A DNA stretch of 64,000 bases, from positions 16,645,410 through 16,709,409 of the forward strand of contig JABACO010000003.1 of the NCBI GenBank assembly GCA_013339895.1, written 5' to 3'. Numbering within the stretch: the first letter of the stretch is position 1; the number at the start of each line of letters is the position of its first letter. A program made the position numbers and the translations under genes. The notes under the pieces were generated by a model that was not told the origin of the DNA, did not search any database, and worked only from the letters and a program-made list of their open reading frames with translations. This document shows positions 11,014 through 22,419 of the stretch, piece by piece. The DNA is from Ephydatia muelleri. Its lineage: Eukaryota; Porifera; Demospongiae; Spongillida; Spongillidae.

Positions 11014-12939
11014 TTATTGCCGTTCCTGCAACTGAAGGACGTCTTTCAAGGTCATCTTACTTCCAGTGTGATTTTTATCAACATGATTCCAAAATGCTTT
11101 CAATTCGTCATTGGCTTTATCTATCTTCCTTTCCCTGAAATAATTTGTAATGTTAAGGATGAACCGCTGAAGCACTTTAAGATACTCCACAGTAGAACAA
11201 TCAACCTCTTGCAACTTAGTGTATTTGTATTCCATTGAACACCCAAGTTGTTCAGCTTCGATCCAAAAAATCATCCATAACAATTGAATGGTGTCTATGT
11301 TGCCAAAGGTCAACCGATCAGGATATGCGCAGTTGTCCTTACCGTACATATAGTTTACGTATAGTTCATCCATAGGCTGAGCACGTTCCACATCAATAAG
11401 AACTGGTTCATAAGTGTCGGAGTAGCATATATTTGGAAGCCGCACATCCAAATGTGCATAACCCAGCTTACTGTGCATATCATTCAAAATCCTTTCAACC
11501 GCCTTTCCAAGTTCATAAATACAATTCCTCGCCTCACTACGCTTCAGAGGTGACTTCAAAACATCAAAATAAAAAATGTGCCAATACTTTTTCTTACACC
11601 CAAGAGTAGTGCAAATGTTTAGAGGTTCTGCATCTTTGATCGTACAATCCACCCCCTCAAAGTTTTCCTTGGCACACCTATCTGTAAAAATCTTTGTCAC
11701 ATACTGATGCTGCCGTCCATTCTTTACAGCTGTCAGGTGAAACACAAATGATGGAGAGGCATGCAATTGCTTTACTGCAATAATTTGCATATCCTTGTGT
11801 AGAAGATGTGTTTCATGTAGTTTGAGCATATTATCGTCAGAGAGTTTAACTAAATATCCATAATCAGCAATTGTCTTACTGTCACTACAAGCCTTTTCCA
11901 TGTCCTGTGCTTGTTGTAAAGCCTCCTTTATTTCTTTACCTAGCCTTTCTGTTGACTCTGCGCTTTGATACGTCATGTAACCTGTAGTAAACTGATACAA
12001 AGACCAAACCACCGAGATCTTTACAGGTGCTGTTACCAATTGTGTTCGTGGTTTCTTCTGTGCTGGAGGTTGTGCCGCTGTTGAAATGCCATCATCAGTA
12101 ACAGCACTTATTGAAAAACTGTTATCAGCTTCTCCTTCATCATCCGATACAATATCTACATCCGCATCCTCCGCACCCATTTCAGAAAAATCAACACTAG
12201 CACTAGCCACTTCATGATAATCCAGATTCTTTTTTCTTGGCAAAGCAAACCCAACCACTGGGCCATCATTGTAGCCTCGAGCAGACCGCAGTCTGTACAA
12301 CTCTATTAGCTTTGTAGCACAACTTCGAGCAGTCTGATCAATACGACTGGACTCTTCTTCAATAAACATTAATGGCATTCCATGTTTTTTAATATTCCCA
12401 ATAAGCATCAACATCTTTCTTTGATTACGGATGTCAACTTTTTTTTGGGGCGGATAGTAGTAAATGGTTATATCAGGCTTCATGATAGAACTACAAAATG
12501 TCCATGATGAAAGAGATTGAAACTGTGTTACTAGGGACCGAGGTGTCAAAATGTAACCATTATTGCACACAACAGCTCTCAAGCTCCGTTTTATGTTCAC
12601 CTTTGCGAATACCATATTTTCCTTTGATATACTGCCATCTATGAAAATCGCTACCTGCATTAGTAAGCAATTTTCGTAATATGTTTTTGATTTACCAGTA
12701 CAACCCTTCAATATTTCTTTGATCTCTTTATTAAGGGGTCTTAAGAATTGACAATCTTCCAAAAAAACTGTCTCTTTTATTTCCGTAGTGATGTCCATGC
12801 TAAAAGACTGACCATGAATTGCAGATATACTCTGAATGTTAACAAATGGCATTTTACTAAATTCTGTCGCTGAAGAAGAAATTCGTTGTGGTGCCCTTTG
12901 TAGCATATCCACATATGTCATTACTGGTTGTGGGGCTTG
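11014..12939 (-). CDS. Crinkler/CR-type protein: nuclease-like plus protein-kinase-like domains
   Basis: A long frame of about 640 residues that looks like one large exon. Directly upstream on minus is a T-rich tract ending in CAG (12940-12942), a good acceptor, so earlier exons may exist; otherwise the first ATG gives MTYVDMLQ. Counting from the start of the open frame, residues 155-240 contain KPDITIYYYP and MPLMFIEEES, placed as in PD-(D/E)xK nuclease-like domains but without the lysine. Residues 255-290 form a very acidic linker, and KKPR (301-304) could be a nuclear signal. Residues 365-560 are kinase-like, with AHLDVRLPN (catalytic-loop HxDxxxxN form) and VLIDVERA (DFG-position motif). 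This matches the described CR effector layout in which nuclease-like and kinase-like domains are fused. No disruption is visible. It is convergent with the retroelement scrap at 10.6-10.9 kb. Function is inference. Confidence 0.6.
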   Translation of the reverse strand, partial: QAPQPVMTYVDMLQRAPQRISSSATEFSKMPFVNIQSISAIHGQSFSMDITTEIKETVFLEDCQFLRPLNKEIKEILKGCTGKSKTYYENCLLMQVAIFIDGSISKENMVFAKVNIKRSLRAVVCNNGYILTPRSLVTQFQSLSSWTFCSSIMKPDITIYYYPPQKKVDIRNQRKMLMLIGNIKKHGMPLMFIEEESSRIDQTARSCATKLIELYRLRSARGYNDGPVVGFALPRKKNLDYHEVASASVDFSEMGAEDADVDIVSDDEGEADNSFSISAVTDDGISTAAQPPAQKKPRTQLVTAPVKISVVWSLYQFTTGYMTYQSAESTERLGKEIKEALQQAQDMEKACSDSKTIADYGYLVKLSDDNMLKLHETHLLHKDMQIIAVKQLHASPSFVFHLTAVKNGRQHQYVTKIFTDRCAKENFEGVDCTIKDAEPLNICTTLGCKKKYWHIFYFDVLKSPLKRSEARNCIYELGKAVERILNDMHSKLGYAHLDVRLPNICYSDTYEPVLIDVERAQPMDELYVNYMYGKDNCAYPDRLTFGNIDTIQLLWMIFWIEAEQLGCSMEYKYTKLQEVDCSTVEYLKVLQRFILNITNYFRERKIDKANDELKAFWNHVDKNHTGSKMTLKDVLQLQERQ

Positions 12940-12959
12940 CTGCAACAACAAAAACAAAT

Positions 12960-14239
12960 ATTATAATGCAGTGTACAACTACCCATCCTTTTTCACGACA
13001 ATAATATTCGTTTTGGAATAGTAATAGTTACTGAACATGCTTAACGATTTAACGTCAAATCACTCCTTACGACATGAAACTTTACATGAGTAACATAGAA
13101 ACATGCCTTTCGACGTGCAGCAGGATAATTTAAAATTCGCTCCTTACTGTTTTGTGATAGGGCTGTTTGTTACAAAATAGGAAACACAAGGTGATAGGGT
13201 AAAGTCATGTCAGATGGATCAACCTTTTCCATGACATTGCCCAATGCTGTCCAAAACTCCACCACATTGATGATGTCACATTTTGATGTACTAGCATGAA
13301 TTTTGAGGTCTTTATTAATAAACTGCAGCTGATTTTAATTGCTACCTATTTTGCAATGCTTACGCAGAGGGGCATTTATGGCATCAGATGCTCTATTACT
13401 AGTGGTATTGTTCATAATGCAGCACCATTTGACTTGGTCTTTTTAATTAAAATAGTAGTAATATATCCAAACATTTAAATGGACGCGGGCATGATAGTAA
13501 ACAGACAGAATGAGACGACACATCAGCAATGCGCAATTGTGCAAATTTTCTGAACATCAGTATAAAAACATATGAGAAAGTGCTTTTTCCCCAAAGCTAA
13601 TGGCTAAGATAGTTTTGAACATCAATGTTCATAGAAAACATGTAGCCCTCCAATGTAGTCTCGTGTGCCATGACGCAATAAATGAGATAATGACTGTCCA
13701 GAGACTTTAGCCAATAATCCGTGTGCAGGAGGAATGTAACTATCAGCCAACTCATATTCCAAGAATGTAAGTAGTACTCACAAGAGGTTGTGTCCGCTGA
13801 ACAACATAACCACATGCCCACAAATTTTCTGCAAGGTACCAAATTCATGGCAAAGGTACCCACAGCTGCAGTGGGAAGTGAGTGCGTACAGTGTACTGTA
13901 GTGCATACAGTGTGCTGTGAAAATTACAGTGGAAACCGTGGTAGTTGAGTATAAATTGACCATAACAACTTTAAGGGGAGGACACAAAAATGGCTGCCAG
14001 CTTTTAAAAAGGGTATCCCAGCCCAGTGTATTTGTTTTCCAAAATACTTACAAGCTTGAACCCCTATTGGCATTAGCTGCCACCACTCCAAAAATTTGGT
14101 TAAATGAATTCTTATGTACTTAAAAATCTCATTAAATATCTGTAAGACCTTGTGACTTATGCTTATGTGCATTACTAATGAGTACACCCACTAGTACCTA
14201 TCATTGTACATATGATTCCCTAGCATGGCCATAACAAGG
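12960..14239. other. Unannotated interval
   Basis: Only short frames with no recognisable domain and no tandem repeat. The left-hand limit of inverted-duplication arm A cannot be set inside this stretch, because the matching part of arm B lies beyond a transposon that runs off the window. Confidence 0.5.
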
Positions 14240-14845
14240 TTAAAGCAATGCCCCTCAATGTAGTCCAAACCACAAATTATTCAAACAGTTGTATTTCATA
14301 AACAAAATACTTAAGATTATAAACATGTACAGAGATTTTGTATATTTCTTGGGGTAGATAATATATGGAAAATGTTACTTCTGTTTGAGATTAGAGTGGC
14401 TCAATTAAGTTATGGAATGACCCCGCAAGCGACTTGGAACAACTTCCAGTTGTAAAGCACACAAATACGTCAGTCCTTCAAAACGCTTTGCATAGCTGCT
14501 TTTTTATTAGGACGCAATTCATCGCAACCCAACTGCTTAGAAGCCGTTGCGATAGCGTCGTCAATAGCTGTGTATACATTGGTACTCGTCACAAATTCAC
14601 GAGGTGCAAAATTCCACAACATGTAATCATTGATGGTCATGTGACTGTCGCAATCTGATTGGTAGCATCAGAAATCTGGCACTAGCACATGGAATGTTGG
14701 CTAAAGTCTCCAGACGTAATATCTCATTTACATTTAGTACATCATGGCACGCGAAACTACCCTCCAATGTAAAATTGTTTTTATCAAGTTGTCTGTGTGA
14801 TTCAGTATAAACATGCTCCAGATTAATCTGAACCTTTTTCAGCAG

Positions 14846-15095
14846 GTTCAATATAGGATTGATTGAGGAATAATGAATGTCATTAAAAATTTAAGTTGCG
14901 TTGGGGGAGGAAACGGATCGCTTATCTCTTTGTCGCATTCGAACGACAACACCAAGATCTACGCTTTCATCTTAGTTTCATGTCGTACAACTATGCACTT
15001 TTAGACAATCAAAGAACCTGTTTCTTGTGCCCGTGCCTAAAAAAATTGTTAGTCTTGGTCGTCATTGTCGTCTTGTTCTTCTCCGGAAGGTAGCA
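14846..15095. repeat. Dispersed repeat also at 45.15 kb and 61.2 kb
   Basis: Begins 'gttcaatataggattgattg' and ends near 'cttggtcgtcattgtcgtct'. A diverged copy is at 45148-45400 and the arm-B copy is at about 61150-61395. All three share the internal phrase about 'tatctctttgtc' followed by a polar-coding stretch. The family is not recognised. Confidence 0.6.
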
Positions 15096-15256
15096 ATAGT
15101 ACCAATCACTTCGAAACTTACTGGCACGGTGCCCCTTAAGGTCATATAGATGCATATCACATCTACCAAAAGTAGCAAGCATTATATATTTATGTTAGAC
15201 AGTATTCAACCTGCACTAAATTTATCTGACGTTACAATCGCAGTTTAAATTATCAT

Positions 15257-15452
15257 TATATTGGCTTATGAAGTTGTTTGTCTAAAAATACCTTCGCATA
15301 ATCAAAACAAGAGATCTAAGCAACAAGCAGATGCCTCCAAAATGAAGGCCTCTATATTGGCTTATGAAGTTGTTTGTCTAAAAATACCTTCGCATAATCG
15401 AAACAAGAGATCTAAGCAACGAGCAGATGCCTCCAAAATGAAGGCCTCTGTA
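15257..15452. repeat. Tandem duplication of about 97 bp
   Basis: Two copies of a unit starting 'attggcttatgaagttgttt' (15257 and 15355). The copies are nearly identical, with changes such as caaaac/cgaaac. Arm B has the equivalent pair near 60800-60958. Confidence 0.85.
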
Positions 15453-15622
15453 TCAACACCTACAAGGCCGATCCTGAAGAGAAGAAGGCCTCTGTACGCG
15501 ACAGCTACGATGCAAATATTGAATCTAAGCGATCTGCTAAAAGGCAGCGATATGAAGAAGTCCTCGAGGAGAACCATGCCGCTAAAAGGCGGATATACAC
15601 TGCAAGTCATCTGCCATTAAAG
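15440..15622 (+). pseudogene. Degenerate DPEKKR-type repeat-coding fragment (arm A)
   Basis: In one plus frame the sequence reads YKADPEEKKASVRDSY, then NIESKRSAKRQRYEE and NHAAKRRIYTA. This is a run of lysine/arginine-rich repeats of about 16 residues, as in the N-terminal regions of some Helitron/PIF1-associated proteins of sponges and cnidarians (memory-based). The frame slips upstream near 15450, so the fragment is broken. A further piece with the same motif, EKKRSAKRQH, sits at 16735-16776 and is cut by a MITE. Confidence 0.45.
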
Positions 15623-15971
15623 GAAGTAGCATTTCAAAGCTAAGGGCTCACCTTAATGCTTGCCTATGCATGCAGCTCATTAATAGTAAGGCTTCCTGTC
15701 ATGCACACATTAACACATTTCATGTATGCCTGTCCAAGCATTCATATTATCAGATGCACAGTAAGGCTTCCACATGTAAAGTTCCCATGGTATAGGTCCG
15801 ATCTTGTTGGTACAAAAGGTTATTTGTGCATGCACCTGTGTATGTTGCAGTTGCTAAACATTACTGATACATGTACAAGGCGTAATATACGGTAGAATAA
15901 AATTACTGCAACCCCAAGTGGGCCTAGAAAAGCAATCCTTAGGGATAGTAGTAAGCTTCAAAGTAAAGTAA

Positions 15972-16165
15972 ATGATGCCCCCTCCAGAACAACCCCGCTG
16001 CCCCCGCCAGGGCCCCCCCCACCCCGCCCCCTCTCTGCCACCAGCAGCAGCGCTGCCCCCGCCAGGACCCCCTCCCACCACCAGCAGCAGCGCTGCCCCC
16101 GCCAGGACCCACCCCCATCCCCCCCCTTCCCCCACTGCCAGCAGCAGCGCTGCCCCATCCACCAC
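15972..16165. repeat. GC-rich minisatellite (arm A)
   Basis: Imperfect tandem units of roughly 30-45 bp containing 'agcagcagcgctgcccc' and 'gccaggacccc'. The array is very C-rich on plus and carries a Pro/Ser/Ala repeat frame. The array is longer here than in arm B (about 60080-60240), a visible length difference between otherwise near-identical arms. Confidence 0.8.
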
Positions 16166-16776
16166 TACCATTGCTCCCCCCTGGCATGGGCTGCTTGGGC
16201 AGGGAATGGCAGGGCCAGTTGCTGCAGGAATAGGGGCCGGGGTGGTCGAGGCGGCTTTGTCCACTTTGTGAAGAATAATGATAATTATCATTTTCATTAT
16301 AGGAAGTTTCGCTAGAAACTTCCATATAGGATTTGACCCCGACTATGAATTCAATAATAATATGCGACCTGTCTCTAACAAGACTCACGACGATCGGATC
16401 GTTAAGCTTGTTATAGCAATCGAACTACAAGTCAAAAATGAGCAGTTTCGTCTTGTTTTATGTCACAGAACCGCGTGGTTGTAGAGAACAAAAGGGTACT
16501 GCCCGCCCTCGTACCAAGTCCCGGAACATGGTCTCCTTCTTCTTCTTTGCAACGCATAACTCGGGATAGGAACACTTTTAAAATTTCACCAATAGCTTCA
16601 GAATAGGCTGGAAGAGCCACTTTCATATATAATAGCCAATGTTACATTTTGGTAAACAATCGACTATACGGTATATGTAAGACGCATAATTAGATAACAT
16701 TTAAGATACCTTACAGTAAAAATGACGGCATTAAAGAGACCCGAGAAGAAACGGTCCGCTAAAAGGCAACATTTAA

Positions 16777-17074
16777 CAGTGGCGGATACAGGAGGGGAGG
16801 GGCAACTGGATTTTGCCCCCCTGCCAAGTTAGAAATTAAATATTCATACCAGCAAGGGGCGGTGTCTTACGTCGTGCTGATGATATAAATACAATGGAAA
16901 CGCACCGAAGTAACATGATAACAGTAAAAAGCTGCTAGGGCTTTGCCCCAGATCCCGGATGCATCTTCCTCTCGCTTTTACGCGCAAAAATTTGTAGCCA
17001 TGCCCAAACCATGATAATAAATGCCCCTCCCCTTTGCCCCCCCCCCTTGCAATATATTTTTGGATCCGCCCCTG
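16777..17074. mobile_element. hAT-like MITE, arm A copy
   Basis: Starts CAGTGGCGGATACAGG and ends in the inverse of CAGGGGCGGATCCA, with short C/G runs inside both ends and a total of 298 bp. The arm-B copy is at 59195-59495. The left end abuts the basic repeat-coding fragment ending at 16776. No exact target duplication was found. It has no transposase, though the termini resemble those of the neighbouring hAT element (CAGTGGCGAC). Confidence 0.7.
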
Positions 17075-19139
17075 CATTACTGGTAGAGTTCTGCATCTGC
17101 TCGCTTGACGAAGAGAGTGCAGTACGGGAAGGCTAAGCGTACCCTGCAAAACCAAACAAGGCCATCGAAAGAGTAAAGTGATAAAGTTATTCAAAGGTAG
17201 CCTAAGTTATTCAAACCTACGCTTACTAAGCTTGGTTTACAATATGACATTGATGGCTGAACATTATGGAGTACAGTGGCGACAGAACCGCTACGGCCAC
17301 TGCGGCCATGGCCGCACCACTTTTTACGGCTGAAATTAATATACTTGTAACCGTAATGTATTCGATCTGAGACAGCTGCTAGCTCTTCTTTTCAAGCAAG
17401 ATGGATGCGAGTTCTAGTCAAAGTGTCAGTGACACTGAGAGTATTTTCCCAGAAATACCACACCAGCCCAGGGTGTTTCACTTTCCAAAACGAGAGTTTG
17501 GCAAGAAAAGTGCTGTGAGAAGAAGTTTTCAAACAGCCTGGTTTGACAAGTGGCCGTGGCTACATTATCGTGAGGAAAATGACGTGCTTGAAGGCAAAGT
17601 TGGAGAAAAGCTGTCATGGGCTGCAAATGCTGATGCAGCGTTTACCAATAAGGGTTACACTAACTGGAAAGATGCCACGGTCAGATTCTCAGTGCATGAA
17701 GCATCGAGTTGTCACAAAGAAGTGGTCTTGAACGTTACAACTCTACCAGCATCAACCCCTGATGTTGCAATGTGCCTTTCCTCCCAGCATCAAAAAGATT
17801 GCTTGGAGCGTCGCCAATGTTTCTTAAATATATTATCCAATTTCTAGCACGTCCAGGATTGCCATTCAGGGGACACGGAGACGAAAGTGAATCAAATTTC
17901 ACTCAGTTGTTAAGACTACAAGGGGAAGATGATCCCAGAATTGAACAGTGGATCAAGAAACGGACGGACAAATATACATCATCCGATATTCAGAATGAAA
18001 TTCTTACTGTGATGGCAAAGATGGTTCTCCATGACCTTCTTCTATTCAATCTGCACCCTTTATTTCTATCATGATTGACGAAACAACAGACGAATCAAAT
18101 AAGGAACAGGTGGTTATATGTTTCCGTTGGGTGGACAACGAGTTAGATGTTCATGAAGACTTTATCGGGTTGTATGAAACAGAATCAACTGACGTTATTG
18201 CATTGTTGACAATTATCCACGAAGTGTTAAATAGGCTAAATATTTCCATCACTAAACTGAGTAGTCAATGCTACGATGGAGCATCTGCAATGTCAGGGTG
18301 TAAAGCAGGAGTTGCAAAACTCATTCTAGATGAAGAACCTCGAGCCATCTACACACACTGTTATGGCCACTCTGAACTTAGCCTGCAATGACACCATTAA
18401 CCCTTCACCTGCGCTAATTAATATTCATTTACGTCACGTCATGCGGAAGGATTTTCATTTGAAATTTGTAATCTCGAGTGTATGAACGCTCCGTGGCTTT
18501 TCTGCGTTGTTTCGAATTCGATGGCCCATATTTTCTCAACGGCGGTCAAAAAGTGCTTGTTCTATCGTTTTGCGAGGGATTTGAGCTGATTGAGTGTTGT
18601 TCCTAATCTTCGTCTATCTTTGAGTGCGCATCATTAACATTTAAAATGGATTCTCTACGCTTGCGTTCTGTACCCCTCTTTTTGTCTGGTAAGTGTACTG
18701 CTTTGAGTTTTTATGTATCTACAAGCATTTATTATTAGTTATTTGACTGTTGTGAATCATTGCCGTGCTGTTTGGCTTTGCAAGCTGCCCTGTGGAATTG
18801 GCTAGTCCAATGGGCAGATTTCATCATCAAGTACAGGTATTTATGTTGTCCTTTTTAGTTATGTCTGCATGTATTCTGTCGTTGCTGTTGAGCTTGCGTA
18901 TATCATCGCCTTTCAGGTTGAACGTTCTCAATGGTGACGGTTATTGCTTTATCTCTTGAGTACCATTTGTAAGTGCGCAGTTTACGTGTTTGAAGCGTAA
19001 GAATTTTTCCTACGCCGCTTGCTCTTCCAGCTGCTGAATCCAACATCCTTGAGCTGAAATTTCTATCAATTGATTTACAGATCAAGGTTAGGGATTGTAT
19101 GTGTTGTACGGAGTACGAGTTTTTGTGGTGTTGCAGTAA

Positions 19140-20006
19140 GAACATACTTGTGTTGTAAGACTTGTGGTGTAAGGGTTCAGCATACTTGTAGTGTGCGGGG
19201 TCAGTATACCTGTGGGGAAAGGGGTCAGCGTACTTGTGGCATAACGGGTCAGTACACTTGTGGTGTAAGGGGTCAGCGTACTTGATCAGCATACTTGTGG
19301 CGTAAGGTGTCAGCGTACTTGTGGCATAACGGGTCAGTGTACTTGTGGTGTAAGGAGCCAGCGTACTTGTGGTGTAAGGGGTCAGCGTACTTGTGGTGTA
19401 AGGGGTCAGTGTACTTGTGGTGTAAGGAGCCAGCGTACTTGTTGTGTAAGGGGTCAGCGCACTTGTGGTGTAGGGGGTCTGCATACTTTTGGTGTAAGGG
19501 GTCAGCGTACTTGTTGTGTAAGGGGTCAGCGTACTTGTGGCATAAGGGGTCAGCGTACTTGTGGTGTAAGGTGTCAGCGTACTTGTGGCATACGGGGTCA
19601 GCGTACTTGTGGTGTAAGGGGTCAGCGTACTTGTAGCGTAAGGGTCAGCGTACTTGTGGCGTAAGGTGTCAGCATACTTGTGGTGTAAGGAGCCAGCGTA
19701 CTTGTTGTGTAAGGGGTCAGCGTACTTGTGGTGTAGGGAGTCAGCGTACTTGTGGTGTAAGGGGTCAGCATACTTGTGGTGTAGGGAGTCAGCGTACTTG
19801 TGGTGTAAGGGGTCAGCGTACTTGTGGTGTAAGGGGTCAGCGTACTTGTGGCGTAAGGAGCCAGCGTACTTGTTGTGTAAGGGGTCAGCGTACTTGTGGT
19901 GTAAGGTGTCAGTGCACTTGTGGTGTAGGGGGTCTGCGTACTTGTGGTGTTAGGGGTCAGCGTTCTTGTGGTGTAGGGGGTCAGCGTACTTGTGGTGTAA
20001 GGGTTA
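19140..20006. repeat. 24-bp minisatellite inside piggyBac A, about 36 copies
   Basis: Unit close to GGTGTAAGGGGTCAGCGTAC plus TTGT, with variants (gtgtaaggagccagcg, gcataacgggtcag). Because 24 is a multiple of three, long frames open on both strands encoding SAYLWCKG-like repeats. These are by-products of the repeat rather than genes. It lies downstream of the transposase stop, probably in the element's 3' non-coding region. Confidence 0.95.
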
Positions 20007-20170
20007 CGCAGGTATCATGATGTGTTTATCATGCCAGGCTGGTTGCCATATGTGTGGATATGGTGTTGTCTTTCCTTTGAGTAAATAACCAGTACAATGT
20101 GAATACACATCTGCATCATAGAGTAAACAACCCGTCAATACACATATATGGTACATCTGGATAAGAGTCA

Positions 20171-22419
20171 TCAGTAGTGCAGAACTGTGTGATATGTTCG
20201 GAAGCATGGATGTATACAGAGTGGAACTTTACAGCTGCTGCCCCGGGAGAAAAAAACGGCGTTATCGCGCTTGAAAAACGGCCATAACAACGCCAAATTA
20301 CGCGGTCTTCAAAACGCTGTATCTTCTTGATTGTGCAATATAGTGGAGCTGCATTTTGCACATTTACAAAGCGGTCCTGTGTCTGTAGAAGTCCAAAGAT
20401 GGTTTAGTTTGCGATGCATCGTTCGGAAGATATTCACAATCAACTTAGAGCAAGATTTCGCGGGCTTCAAGTACAAAACCCCGCGAAATCAAGCCCTTTA
20501 CTTGAATGTGAATATCTTCGGAACGATGCATCGCAAACTAAACCATCTTTGGACTTCTACAGACACAGGACCGCTTTGTAAATGTGCAAAATGCAGCTCC
20601 ACTATATTGCACAATCAAGAAGATACAGCGTTTTGAAGACCGCGTAATTTGGCGTTGTTATGGCCGTTTTTCAAGCGCGATAACGCCGTTTTTTTCTCCC
20701 GGGGCATCTGTAGGTTGTAGTTTTCCGTTTTCCAGACTTCCTATTACTGCAAACCTTGCAGTCGTGCCTTCCACCGGAAGGCTCGGGAAAATGGTTGTGT
20801 CCTAGTAATCGTGCCGGAGTGTCGGCTGCAACGGAAGGTGTGGCCGGAAAAGTTGTATCTGTTTGGGCAAGCAATCCCTCTGCAACTGCTATTCTAAAGT
20901 TTAGATGGGATATACTTTTACCTGTGATGCTTTTATAGTATAGAATGTATGCATTTACCAAGGTTACATCTAACATGTGGAAAAACACTCTTTTCCACCA
21001 TTTCTTGGAGAAGTTATTATACCCATAATACTGTACTAGTTGCCCTGCCTTGTCTACACCACCCATGTATTTGTTGTACTCATCAATTCCATATGGTTTG
21101 TCGATCACCTGAATACCATTTGGTGCACCTTTCATTCTTCTTGATTTTGTGACCATGCTCTCATCATGGATTGTTGTCAAAAGAGACACAACTCTTTTAT
21201 CCTTCCATTTCAGTCCTAAAACATGCCCATCCTTATAGTACGCCACTTCGCCTGTTTGGACCACAGTCCTTTTGAAGGAGTCCGGAATTTCCTTCCGGTC
21301 AAGGCGCACTGTGCCACAGCTTCCAAATCCTCGGGTAAGCAATGCTTTGCATAATTGAGGACTTGTATAAAAATTGTCGAAATAAATGTGGTGTCCCTTT
21401 CCAGCTAGGTCCTTCACCAGGTCAATAACAACATGGGTACCCAGTGGAAGACCAGCTGGCCGCGCTTCCTCTTTTCCTGTATACAAGTGGAAGTTCCATG
21501 TGTATCCAGTCTCTGCCTCTGCAAGGACCCAGGCCTTCATACCCCACTTGTGAGGCTTTTTTGGCATGTACTGTAGAAAAGAAAGGCGACCTTTGTATGC
21601 TATGATACTTTCATCCACACTTACTTCTTTTTTCATTCTGTAGCTGTCCTTATACCTGGCAATAAGCGTGGTCAAAAGGTGCCTCACTTTGAATAAGGTA
21701 TCGTAGCCGCGTTGACCTTTAGCTGCCATCCGGGTGTTGTCTGCTAGATGAAGAAATTTCAGTAAGAGGAGAAACCTGTCTCTGCTCATAATTGAGGAGA
21801 AGTTTGTGGAGGTAAATGGCCAGCTAGTGCTCCAATATTGCTGCATGTCTGGCATGTTTACGATGCCCATGCCGATTACTAGGGCAATGAATTTTTTTAT
21901 CTCATCTTCGACAATAGGTTTGCGCTTGAATTGATTGGCTCTTGCCCTCGGGTGCTCTTTAAGGTAGGCAGCATGATTCATCAGATATTGCTGCCCATAC
22001 CTGTTGGATTCCTGCACTATGTAGGTCAGCAAATCCTGTGGAAACAGCTCAAAGAAGAAATCAACAGGCTGCAAGTCATTCATATCCCTTGTAACACCAG
22101 TGTTCTGATGAAAGGGAGGAATGATAGGGCTATCATCTTCCTCAGATTCCTCGATACCAAAGTCCTCCAACTCCTGGTCCTCCACAATCTCCTGCTCCAT
22201 CTCCTCAACTTCCATGGCTTCAGTTTCACCAGCCTGTGTCTGACCGCTAATAATAACGCCCACATCCGGTAAACATGTATCATTTCCACTAACCTCGCAA
22301 CCCTCGTTATTCTCTTCAACGTAGCCATCAAAATCCTCATCGCTAAAGTCACTATCCATATCGTCTAAATACTGCAGCAGAAATTCAGGGTCTGAAGGCA
22401 GAGTCTTTTTATTGGCCAT
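20171..22419 (-). pseudogene. piggyBac transposase, C-terminal zinc domain cut off by a fold-back insertion
   Basis: The ATG at 22417-22419 gives MANKKTLPSDPEF followed by an acidic N-terminus and the DDE_Tnp_1_7 core. Catalytic aspartates are visible in VDESIIAYKGR, YFDNFYTS and YMGGVDKAGQ, so the catalytic core is intact. The frame now ends in the fold-back at 20671. Skipping 20241-20704 puts back a cysteine-rich domain (CSSCKV, then CxxxxCF, then YHT) and a stop at 20171-20173, for 594 residues in all. The present protein keeps CKVCSNRK but loses the remaining zinc ligands, so DNA-end binding is probably impaired. The element was likely autonomous before this insertion. Confidence 0.88.
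20241..20704. mobile_element. 464-bp perfect-type fold-back element in the piggyBac gene
   Basis: Two arms of about 225 bp are near-exact inverse copies, starting CCCCGGGAGAAAAAAACGGC and ending in the inverse, around a short loop at about 20465-20480. Flanking sequence reads ...CAGCTGCTG and CATCTGTAGG. Joining them directly restores the transposase frame, so the insertion made no target duplication or deletion. It has no coding capacity. Confidence 0.85.

Noticed and set aside
15854-16388. Overlapping Gly/Trp- or Pro/Ser-rich frames of up to 149 codons
   Set aside because: They come from the GC-rich minisatellite, are open in several frames at once, and differ in length between the two arms.
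19295-19953. Long open frames with repeated SAYLWCKG-type peptides on both strands
   Set aside because: They arise because the minisatellite unit is 24 bp, a multiple of three without stops; both strands are open equally, so no gene is supported.
20331-20805. Plus-strand frames beginning MCNIVELHFAH and MQNAAPLYCTIKK
   Set aside because: They lie within the fold-back palindrome, and the same peptide appears on both strands because the arms are inverse copies.
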